From NCBI GenBank assembly GCA_017979445.1, contig CM030714.1, positions 13,139,892-13,203,891 of the forward strand: 64,000 nucleotides of DNA. Direction: 5' to 3'. The translations under genes were made by a program, and so were the position numbers. The notes under the pieces are model-generated. The model made no database searches, was not told the origin of the DNA, and saw only the letters and a program-made list of their open reading frames with translations. Origin of the DNA: Akebia trifoliata. Taxonomy: Eukaryota; Streptophyta; Magnoliopsida; Ranunculales; Lardizabalaceae. Position 1 is the first letter of the stretch, and each line of letters begins with the position of its first letter. This document shows positions 12,500 through 21,883 of the stretch, piece by piece.

Positions 12500-13380
12500 T
12501 GTACATTCACATATATTTTGATCTCATCATTCACATACATTCATCATTCACAGACATTCATCATTCACAAGGTCCCATTCAATAACAACCTAGGAACACC
12601 CTCGATAAGTTCGGGTCGTATCCTATGGGGGAGGTTTCTAAACTCTAGGCTTACTACGTACAATGCATTTTTATCTGGCCACCCTTGCCCAAGGACACCT
12701 ATATACCTCTCGAGCGTACTCAATCAGACAGTACGTGGTGACTTGGTTTGATATACTGTATAGGTGATAATCTAAAAGTCCAACTCACTTCTCTGAAGTC
12801 AAAAACAGCCAGTTTGACCCTCAATTGAGAGGTGGCGCACGATGCTGAGCAAGGGCCCACTTAAATACTTCTCATCTAGAATAGACGTAGTCTATCCCCC
12901 TCGTATAGTAGGGTACAGCGGGGTAGGATCTCGTTTAGGCATCGATTTTGACTAAGAAGTGCAATTGATGTACTTAGATTATCTTTGATATACCTACGGA
13001 TTCAAGTCTAGGGTTGTAGCTTTCATAAATGGTTTGGCATCCCACGAGGGGACTGACTTCGTACTAGTACTACGTTGACAAACGGGACATGTGACTATGC
13101 GGCTTACAATAGGTCAAAGGCTTAGGTCATTTCAGTCTGGGTGCATCGATATACCTTTCAGAGTCACCTGATCAGACGGTACTGATGTCCCAGTTTGATA
13201 TACTGGAGTTGTGGTTTTCATGAATGACGTCGCATCTCCGAAGAGATCGGGCCATGCACTAGTGCCACGTTGACTATTAAGGACATGCAAGCGTGCAATA
13301 CAATAAATAAACGTGCTAGTGGTGTGTGCAAAGTAGGGTGGGGTGTGCCCGAGACTTTTTTTCAGATAAAAGGGCCAGAC
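12500..13380 (-). repeat. Leader repeats of element D
   Basis: Reverse complement of the A leader at 27240-28110. It keeps the palindromes GTACTAGTAC (13061-13070) and GCACTAGTGC (13256-13265), each next to a short hairpin: TCCC/GGGA (13040-13052) and TCTC/GAGA (13235-13246). The two blocks are degenerate tandem copies about 200 bp apart. Noncoding; a packaging or dimerisation role is inference. Confidence 0.7.
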
Positions 13381-13562
13381 CCAATCACAAGAGTATGAAT
13401 TCTAATTATTAATCAAGAAATACACACAATATTTATAACATCGAGTCAAGGCATGTATATCAAGGATATGTATATCAAGATCATATCATGTTAAATGGGC
13501 AAAAAATTATAGTACAAAAATAATCAATATGATCCAACATTGGAATAAGTAAGGAGGAAAAA

Positions 13563-14640
13563 AAAATTTAATCTAAACAATTTTTTTTTATCATGGTCCA
13601 ATCAAGGGTCCCTTTTGAGCGATTCAAAATAATTTTAGATTTCTATAAATATAGAATTTAGGGTAAATTAATAATTGTACAGATTAGGAGTTATAACTTT
13701 TTTTTTAACGTTTTTTTTTTTAAAATTTTTATTATTATTTTAAAACATTTTTTTTAATTTTATTTTTTTAAACTTTTTTTTTTAATTTTCAAAAGTTTTT
13801 TTTTAATTAAATTTTTTTTTACATTTTTTTGTTTTGATTTTTTAACGTTTTTTTTAAAAAGAATTTTTTTAAATGTTTTTTTTTAATTTTTTTAACGTTT
13901 TTTTTTTTTGTTTTTTTTAAATTTTTAATTTTTTAAAAAGTTTTTTTTAACTTTTTATTAATTTTTTTTACGTTTTTTATTTTTAAATTTTTTTAAAAAC
14001 ATTTTTTTATTATATTTTTTTAAAAAGGAAATTTTATTTTATTTTTATTTTATTTTATAGTTTTTCTTTTTCGTTTTCTTGTTTTAACATTTTTTTTTAA
14101 ATTTTTTATTTTTTTAAAAAAGTTTTTTTATTTTTTTTTACATTTTTTATTTTTAACATTTTTTTAAAAGCTTTTTTTTTTTTAATTTTCTTAAGTTTTT
14201 TTTTTTAAAGTTTTTTTAACTTTTCTTTTTTGATATTTTTTTACAACAAATTTTTAAATTTTTTTTAATTTTTTAATTATTTTGAAATGTTTTTTTTTAA
14301 TTTTTATTTAACGTTGTTTTAAATTTATTTGTTTAAAAAGTTTTTTTTTTAGGTTTTTTTGAATTTTTAGTTTTTTTTAAAATTTTTTTTAACCTTTTTA
14401 TTTATTTTATTTTTTTAAACGTTTTTTTAAATTTTTTTAAACGTTTTTATTTTTTTATTTTTAAAAAAAATTTTTTTTTAAATTTTCCTTTATTTTTTTT
14501 ATTTTTTTTTTGAAAAAAACGTTTTCTTTTTTAAAAAAAACTTTTTTTTAAAGTGTTTTATTATTTTTTTTTGAAAACACATATATTTTTTTAAAACGTT
14601 TTTATTTTATTTTTATTTTTTTTAATAAAAAAAAAAACTA
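13563..14640. repeat. 1.1-kb T-rich low-complexity tract
   Basis: Almost pure T on the plus strand, broken by A runs and by many short AACGTTTTTT steps. It lies between the last alignable part of element D and sequence going with the family 2 LTR. It would be A-rich in the sense RNA of either minus-strand element. It probably grew by slippage and may mark the join between two elements. Confidence 0.85.
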
Positions 14641-15893
14641 ACATCACCCAATATCTCATCAATCGTATGCCCAACAACATCAATTTAATTTGCCTTATTA
14701 TTTTTTTTTGAAAAATCTTAGATTATTGTGATGGATCTAGGTCGTGGACCTAGTTAAGAAGTGGGTATGGGTCGTGGACCCATTTGAAAGTGGATATAAG
14801 TGGTTGACCCATTTGAAGAATATGGGTCGTGGACCCATTTTTGATGTTTGGTAATGGACGGTAACGGATTTGGTTGTAGGCGAGGTTGATAGTGTACCAC
14901 GCTAGGTGGGGTCAACTTTGATCGATAGAATGGATGCGAGTTATGTTTTGATTAAACAAAGAAAAACGGCGAGGAGTAGGTTCTAAGTTTAATTAAAAAA
15001 TTATTCATTTAAGCATTTTCAAGCCCTAAACATCAAAAGAAAAATAAACATGAAAACAAAAGTTGTCAAGATTGATGTCGGGAACAAAATGAGAATTTTT
15101 TTTTTTATAATCCGTATTTCAAACACGGATGGGCATAAAATACGCTGAACCGTACTTTAAATACAAACCAGTACGAATTTTTGGCTAAATTTTTTTAAAG
15201 TTTGTTAGTCCAAAATGAGGCACATTGCTTCTGATTTTTGGCTTGGGCCAATGAAAAAATACTCTCTTTTTTTTCATTTTTTTTTGTTTTATTTATTTAT
15301 TTATTTATTTTTATGATATGCATGATAAATAAAAAAACTGGTTTTTCCCCTCTTACCAAGGGAATAAGCAAAGAAAGAAAATTACACCTAACCTATACAA
15401 GTTGGCCTCGTGGGCTTACAACTTGGGCTTCGAGGGCCGATAGCAACTAAACAAATACAACTTAGCTTTGGGGGTCGATATGAACTTGATAACACGTGTC
15501 CTAGCTCATCTAATTGGTTACATGCATACGGTTAGTAGGTGGTTTCACGGCTATCCGATTTTCAAACCTCGATGTATACCGAAGTACGCACGTTGTTGGT
15601 TGATGATCGGATTTAATGTGTTCATCCCCGACACTTGAAATAACGATCTCAAGCCGTAGAACTACTAAACATCGGGGCTAAGTATATTGAGGGTGGGGTG
15701 GCTTATGAAGTGGGGCTATGCTCGCAAGTGCACACGTGCATTTTCATTTATTTCTTTTATCGACCCCCTTACAAATATCTTTGAAGCAAAAGAAAATAAA
15801 TATTACAACATGTCGCTTGAAACAAAAAAAGAAAGGAACATGAACAACAAATACAAACTATGTTAGTAAATTAAATATATATATATATATATA

Positions 15894-15975
<82 letters not shown>

Positions 15976-16029
15976 TTGATTTTTTGAGTTTTTGGGAAGT
16001 GACCGAGTTGACACGAGAGTAGAACCTTA
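14641..16029 (-). mobile_element. Leader of family 2 element T (partial)
   Basis: Assigned by position: it follows the primer site of the minus-strand LTR 16051-18381. It contains repeats of GGGTCGTGGACCCATTT at 14760-14850 (an imperfect palindrome unit) and a long TA microsatellite. No gag or pol motif is visible. Its left limit is the T-rich tract. Confidence 0.45.
15876..15958. repeat. (TA)n microsatellite followed by poly(T)
   Basis: About 40 TA units with one TC interruption near 15893, followed by about 19 T to 15977. Confidence 0.95.
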
Positions 16030-16048
16030 GTTCCCAGCGGAGTCGCTA
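16030..16048 (-). promoter_or_regulatory. Primer binding site of element T
   Basis: On the minus strand TAGCGACTCCGCTGGGAAC follows the LTR end (CGTATCTACA) by two bases. It differs at a few positions from the family 1 site TGGCGACTCCACTGGGGAC. Both fit the tRNA-Arg-type site described for Ogre/Tat elements; the tRNA identity is from memory of the group, not tested here. Confidence 0.75.
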
Positions 16049-16050
16049 GT

Positions 16051-18381
16051 TGTAGATACGTGGTTTTGCGATTACGATGACCACATCTACTAATGATTGG
16101 AGTCGCCACCATTCATATTGTAAGTAGGTGTGAATGGTCACCCGATGTACATTTTCGAAAAAAGTGACATTTTGGCATTTGATGACTCATGATGGATAAG
16201 AACTAATCAAACCTTGAGATTCGGGGTAAGCGACTCGATAGGAAAAAAGGGAAGGTGTTAGGCACCCTTTCTCCCTGCCAAGTGGTAGTAACCTCAACTC
16301 AACTCGATTATTTTAATTAAAAATACAAAAATAAAAATAAAGTGCCACGTGTTGATAATGTGTACCCTAAGTTGGGATTTATTTTTGGCTTGATTATAGG
16401 ATCATCCAATTGAAGGAGATGATCCTTATAAATCCTTAGCCTTGGGAATAACACATTTTTAAAAGTGTTGGCGATGGTTATAGATCCATTCTCATGAGTT
16501 GAGAAGGACCCAAAAATCGGTTGCCTCAAAACGATTTGATGGGTTAAATCGGTTTAATTTTTTAAGGTGGCTACAAACCTTATACTTTTGACCAAACCGA
16601 AGTTCGATCTACTAGAGATAAGAGAGGGGAAACATTACATCTTATGGGCTATCTAAAAATAAAAATTAAAAAAGAGGTGAAAGGGGTAGTAGAAGAGGGA
16701 TATGGAAAAAGTAGAAATAGAGGGGGGGTGTTCTTTTGACTCACCTTGAAGCTTCAAGGTTTTCTTTTCTTTTCTTTCCTTCCTTCCTTATTCTTCTATG
16801 TCTTCTTGAGTTGAGTCCTTAATAAGTTATGAGAATCTAACTCTTTTGAGAGTAGTGAATAGATGAGTACAGATTATATTTTTTTTTGTAAGACTTGGGT
16901 AGATGAGAATTGGTGAGATTATTTTTTAGTGAGAGTTAGGAACCATTTTTGGGAAGAGGAGGGGGGGTTTTATAGATGTTGGGAGGGTATTTTAGGGGGA
17001 TAATGGGGTGAAGTATGGGAGAGTAGAGATTGGCATAAGTTTTAAAGGTGGGGGGTATGAAATTAGGAGTTGGGAGAGGCGTAATTATGTAATGGAGGTA
17101 AATGGGTTATGTTTTGATCCAAATGGTTTGGATCTTACCCAAACCATTTATGTGGAGTGTTTGGTGAGGTGAGATGATGGGTGTTTAAGAGGGTGGTTTA
17201 TTGATTAAGTTGTGTTTGGTTTAAGAGAATGGAGAGTGTAAGAGGGTGGTTGGGAGGGTGAGGGAGATGGTAACATGTGGCAAGATGTGTGGAGGTTAGG
17301 GGTTTAGATTTAATTGATGGGAGAGATTGAGTGTTTGATTTGAGAAGATGGGTGTAAGTTTAGGTTGTAGAGATGGATTTATAGGAAATGATGATGGTAA
17401 ATTAAGGAGAGGTATGATGATGGTAGGTTGAGGGGAGGTATGGGTTGGAGGTGTTTGATTTGAGAGAATAGGGGTTAGGGAATTATGAGGGTAGGTTAGA
17501 GGGGTATGGGTTGAAGGTGTTTGATTTGAGAGAATGAAAGTTTATAGGGAGTAATGAGGATAGGTTAGGGGAGGGTGTGGGTTGATGTGATTTTTTACAG
17601 AAAAGTGATGTGTGTAGTTAATTTTTTAGAGAAAGGTGATGGGGTGGGTGGTTTGATGAGGGAGGTAAGAAGGGGTGATGACATGTGTCACCTTTTGATG
17701 ATAAAAAAATGATTGGTTGATGTGGGTTGTGGTTTATGGGTTAGGGTTGTGGGTTAGATATGAATTGGATATGGGTTTGGGCTTAGGGGCATTGGGCTTG
17801 GGTTTTAGGAAAGGTTAGGAGTTTTTTGGATTGGGTTGGGGTCATTTTGGATTGGATTTTTGAGAATGGGTAGGTTTTAGGTTTTTAGATGACATAGGAT
17901 TGGATTTTAGTTTAAGGGTGAAGTGAGAAATCGATTTTGGAAAGTTGAGGGTGTGTGGGCTTTGAACGGGCTTGAGGTGTTTTCGATTTAAGAAGTGAGA
18001 CAGTGAAGGGTAGAGGAAGTGATTGGCATCCTAAATATCATTTTTTAATTTTTTAATTTTTTTGAGGTTTTTGAAATCATTGATTTGATAAAAAATATCA
18101 CGTGTTGGTAAATCGGGCCTTTTAGGCCTGTTAGAGAATTTTATTAAAAATCAGATATTTCCGGGTATAAGAGTGGAGCGGTGAAGGTTGGGAAGGTGTA
18201 GGGTAGTTTAAACCCATTTGGTGGGTCCCCTAGACCATTGGAAGGTTTTAGGGACCTCGATTTGGTTAAAATGTCATTTTTCAATGACTTGGGCCCTTAA
18301 GGCCCGTTGGCCTATTTATTTGGAAAATTGATATTTTTGGGCCTTTTCGAGTATGGGTCCGTTCAAATTGGGGTGTCTACA
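16051..18381 (-). mobile_element. 5' LTR of family 2 element T
   Basis: LTR of 2331 bp, minus strand from 18381 (TGTAGACACCCCAATTTG) to 16051 (ending CACGTATCTACA). It contains a core hairpin with arms AAAGGG (16246-16251) and CCCTTT (16265-16270) around GGTGTTAGGCACC, a PBS-like 10-mer (16099-16108, minus) and a TATA-like CTATAAAACC (minus) near 16970. A primer site follows on its internal side. Its outer end lies directly in the archaeal-type RNase H reading frame of element C. The matching 3' LTR is not in the window, and the next LTR to the left is family 1, so the element is truncated or recombined. Confidence 0.85.
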
Positions 18382-20139
18382 CATCCACCTCGAGACCCAA
18401 TGTTGTTTTCAATCCTACTATGCATGCTTCGTATTCTGCCTCATTGTTGGAATACTGAAACTTTAATCTAATAACGATCGACATGTGAGATCCATCTAGT
18501 TTAATCAATGTTGTCCCTATTATGTTCCTTTCCTAGTTTGATGCTTCGTCAAAATACATTTTCCACCCTAGTTGTCTGTCTTTGTCTTCAACCTTAGTGA
18601 GTAATATGACTTCATTGGGAAAGTTTATTTTTAATGGTTCGTAATTGGGTAACAAATGCTCGGCTAAGTGGTCAGCGATGGCTTGTCTCTTGATGATTTT
18701 TTAAGTGAATAGGTGATGTCAAACTTATATAATAATAACTACCATTTCATGGTGCAACCTGTTAGCACTGGTTTCTCGAAGAGGTACTTTACGGGGTTCA
18801 TTCTGACGATGAGCATGGTCGAGTAACTGAGTAAATAATGATGCAGTCGTTGGGATGCCTATACTAATACACAATAAGCCTTTTCAAGCACTAAATATTT
18901 TGCTTCATACTCAGTAAATTTCTTGCTGAGGTAATAGATGGTTTGTTCCTTCTGTCATGATTCATCATGTTTCCCTAGTACACATCCCATTAACGTTTCT
19001 TGTACTAAGATGTACATCAACAAATGTTGTCCTGACGTGAGAGGGACCAAGACTGATGGGTTGAGTAGATATTACTTAATCTTGTCGAATGTTTCTTGAC
19101 AGTCCTTGTTCCCATTTTTTGGCGTGTCATTTCTGAGTAGCTTGAGAATTGACTTACAGATAGGTGTGAGTTGAGCAATGAACTGGTTGATGTACTGTAT
19201 TCTCCCCAAAAATGTTTTAACATCCCTATCCAAAATAGGTGCCTTCATTTTGAGGATATATTTGGTCTTTGTTGGGTTTCTCTTGATGTCTCTTCTACTG
19301 ACGATGAACCCCAGTAGCTTATCTGATGTTGCCCTGAATACATATTTTACTGGGTTAAGCTTTAAATTGTACTTCCTTAGTCGGTCGAACAACTTCTTGA
19401 GATTTACCATATGATCTTCCTTTATGCTGGACTTAGCGATTATGTCGTCTATGTAACCTCAATTTCCTTATGGATCATATAGTGAAATAATACGGTCATC
19501 GTATATTGATATGTTGCCCTACGTTTTTTAACTCGAATGGCATGAATTTGTGGTGGAAAGTGCCCTAAGGTGTAATGAATACGATCTTTTCCTGGTTTTC
19601 TTCTACCATTTTTATTTGGTTATAGCCTGAGAAACCGTTTATAAACGAGAACATACAAGGATGTGATGAATGCGGTCTTTTCCTGGTCTTCTTCTGCCAT
19701 TCTTATTTGATTATATCCTGAGAAACCTTCCATGAACGAGAACATACTGTGCCTTGCAATACTGTCGACTAGAATGTCTACATATGGCATTGAAATGTCA
19801 TCCTTAGGATTGACTTCATTCTGGTCCCGATAGTCAATGCACATGTGTACCTTCCCTTCTTTTTTAAGTACTAGGATGACATTAAAAGCTATTTGGAGTA
19901 TGTAGAAACTATAAGGAATCTTATTTGGAACTGTTTTATGACCTCGCCTTTGACCTTGAAGTCCATTCTGACTCTAGTCTTTTCAATTTTTGCTTGATCG
20001 ACTTGCTTCCAAAAGCGATTGCTAGTTTGTGGACAAAAAAATCTATGTTTAACCAAGGTATATCTATGTATGACCATGCAAATATGTCTTGATAATTCTG
20101 TACGAGTTCAATCATTTCTTTCTTTTGCTGATGTATTAG
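18382..20139 (-). pseudogene. Element C: RT and RNase H part of a Tat polyprotein
   Basis: Minus-strand Tat pol read from 20139 downward. The linker IELVQNYQDIFAWSY comes first, then RT with CIDYRDQNEVNPKDD and SFMEGFSGYNQIRM (19620-19844), a YIDD active site just after a frameshift near 19450, the RT thumb/connection (19072-19410, KLLGFIVSRRDI and FLGRIQYINQFIAQL), RNase H, and finally the start of the archaeal-type RNase H (NNEAEYEACIVGL) at 18400-18470, cut by the LTR of T. Stops and frameshifts are frequent. Its upstream part continues on the other side of element B at 54244; the reading frame across the B insertion agrees (VKIGAL then the linker). Integrase and 3' LTR are missing from the window. 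Confidence 0.85.
19575..19757 (-). repeat. Tandem duplication of about 91 bp inside RT of element C
   Basis: The segment encoding the FSGYNQI region occurs twice in a row (about 19575-19665 and 19666-19757), with roughly ten differences between the copies. The second copy (higher coordinates) is the one in the long open frame. A local duplication after the element died is the simplest reading. Confidence 0.7.
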
Positions 20140-21245
20140 TAGAGTGTAGACACCCCATTTTTGCATCCGCCTGATTAACCAACTCGTCAACCTGATCGCA
20201 ACAGTTCCCAATGATGGATGTTTATTCCATTGCTTTATTTTGTTACCAGATATGTTTTAGAAATCTGGATGAGGTATCTCGAACAGACAAAACCTTAGAA
20301 ATCACGCTACGATAGGAAAATACGACCTCAGAAACATAGAAATTATCATTTTTTAAACAAAAAGAAGTTTCACGATAAAAATCACTAAAAATTGACTAAA
20401 TTACCAAAATACCCCTAACATCAAAACAACCCTAGAGCCTACATTACGCTTAGGAAAACCCTTTCGAATACATAAAACAACAAATCAGAACTAAATAAAT
20501 AATTTCACCAATTTTCACAAAATTCGACAAAATTACGAAAATGCCCCTCATAAAGTTCACAACCATTTTACACAAAAAATTTCATAAATGACACAAACCA
20601 ACATTCTCATTGAATTCCTTACAAAAAATCGATTCTAAAACATCCTATAACATTAAAAACTGACTTGAAACGCGAAAAGTCCTCTCTGGGGGCAAAACGG
20701 TAATTTCACAATTTTTACAATTAAAAATTTTAAAATTAATAAATAAAATTTTAAATAATTAAAGTGAAACATTAATGAAATTAATTTTAAATTTTGAACT
20801 AAAAAAATTGATCAATCAGGCTCTCAGGTAAAATTGTTGAGGGTTCACAAGATATTTCTTTAAGGACCCCTTCATTTGGGAGTCCAAAGAATTAAAGATA
20901 TAATAGAGGGGGGTTCTCCAAAAAATTAAAGTCAATCAAGTAAGACTAAAGTCAAAATTAAAGTCAATCAAGTAAAACTAAAGTCAAGATATTAAAAGTC
21001 AACCAATTAAGACTAAAGTCAAAGTATTAAAGTCAATCAAATAAGACCAAAAGTCAAAACCCTAATAGAGTTCTAATTAAATAATAACTTTATTGAATAG
21101 AGTTCTAACTAAGATATAACTCTACCTAAAACAATTCTAATTAAAATATAACTCTACTTAAAACAATTCTAACTAAAATACAACTCTAACTAAAACAATT
21201 CTAATTAAACACTAATTCTATCAAAATCAACCCTTAAAAAAAATC

Positions 21246-21254
21246 TATAAATAG
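21246..21254 (+). promoter_or_regulatory. LTR TATA box (element B)
   Basis: TATAAATAG at the same place in every family 1 LTR (25489 and 40637 in A, 31962 and 36823 in F, 51715 in G, 54163 in the B 3' LTR, and on the minus strand at 8083-8091 in D). It is preceded by AT-rich repeats and followed by a GC-richer transcribed-looking part, as expected for the U3/R border. Confidence 0.75.
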
Positions 21255-21663
21255 GAGCCTCCACACCCTATTTTCGTATCAAATCATAAACCCTAAGAGA
21301 AGTAGGTCAAAAAGCCTCCCTAGCCTCCCATAAACCCTAGTTTTGGAGTCTCAACTCTTTAACTAACACCCATACCTCAATTTTAGCTCAAAAAACACAT
21401 AGAAGCCCTTCAAAAATACCCCCAAAATCTATAAACAAATCCGAAGAATCCGGATCTAAGGAAGGGATACCTCGTATCGGAGATCAGAAATCAGATCCGG
21501 AGACAGACTGAAGCAAGGAATACTGAACAAGGAGTTACTCTGTCAGATCTGAGGGAACGATAAAGTTGCCTTCGGAAAGGTATAATTTCTTAATGTTTTT
21601 ATCTAGGTTTTTTTTAGTAATGTAATTTATTTGGAAAATTAGTAGAGACTGGCTTTGGCCGGG

Positions 21664-21694
21664 CGGGGTTGGTGCCTAACACCTTCCAACCCCG
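21664..21694 (+). other. Conserved LTR core hairpin (element B)
   Basis: Arms CGGGGTTGG (21664-21672) and CCAACCCCG (21686-21694) are perfectly complementary over 9 bp and enclose TGCCTAACACCTT. A smaller hairpin (CTGGC/GCCGG, one G-T) lies just upstream. Confidence 0.8.
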
Positions 21695-21796
21695 TAACGT
21701 GATCCCCGGACCTTTTTTTTTTTTTTTTTTCTTTCGTAGATTAGTAATGTGTGCCTTTTTTAGAGTTAGTTTGGTTCCTAGACCTTAATAACTAGG

Positions 21797-21806
21797 TGGC
21801 GACTCC
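21797..21806 (+). other. Primer-site-like 10-mer inside the LTR
   Basis: TGGCGACTCC, identical to the first ten bases of the true primer binding site at 21864, lies 67 nt upstream of it within the LTR. It is conserved in F (32507, 37368), S (1373-1382, minus), T (16099-16108, minus) and T2 (4111). Confidence 0.75.
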
Positions 21807-21863
21807 CAAACCTCAAGGGTCAAAAGCGGATCCGCGCACCCCGCGGATCGAGGGCGCTTTCAG

Positions 21864-21882
21864 TGGCGACTCCACTGGGGAC
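21864..21882 (+). promoter_or_regulatory. Primer binding site of element B
   Basis: TGGCGACTCCACTGGGGAC begins one base after the LTR end. It is complementary to a tRNA 3' end carrying CCA; Ogre/Tat elements are known for tRNA-Arg-type sites. Confidence 0.85.
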
Positions 21883-21883
21883 C

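Larger units (their letters stand above)
7504..13560 (-). mobile_element. Element D, non-autonomous family 1 Tat element (5' part replaced)
   Basis: Minus-strand element read from right to left: leader repeats (13380-12500), a degenerate pol remnant (11650-10590), post-integrase region (10590-10076), 34-bp repeat array (10075-9578), conserved 3' tail, polypurine tract and 3' LTR (9222-7504). Gene content and order match element A segment by segment, including the absence of gag, protease and RT. No family 1 5' LTR is present on its right side: beyond a T-rich tract the next LTR (16051-18381) is family 2. The right limit given here is where alignable family 1 internal sequence ends. Confidence 0.75.
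20145..21862 (+). mobile_element. 5' LTR of element B
   Basis: 1718 bp, TGTAGACACC to GCGCTTTCA. It contains the AAGTCAATCAAGTAAGACTA-type short repeats (20930-21060), the ATTCTAATTAAAACA-type repeats (21065-21210), a TATA box (21246-21254), the core hairpin (21664-21694), a PBS-like 10-mer (21797-21806) and the terminal U5 hairpin (21833-21849). Confidence 0.95.
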
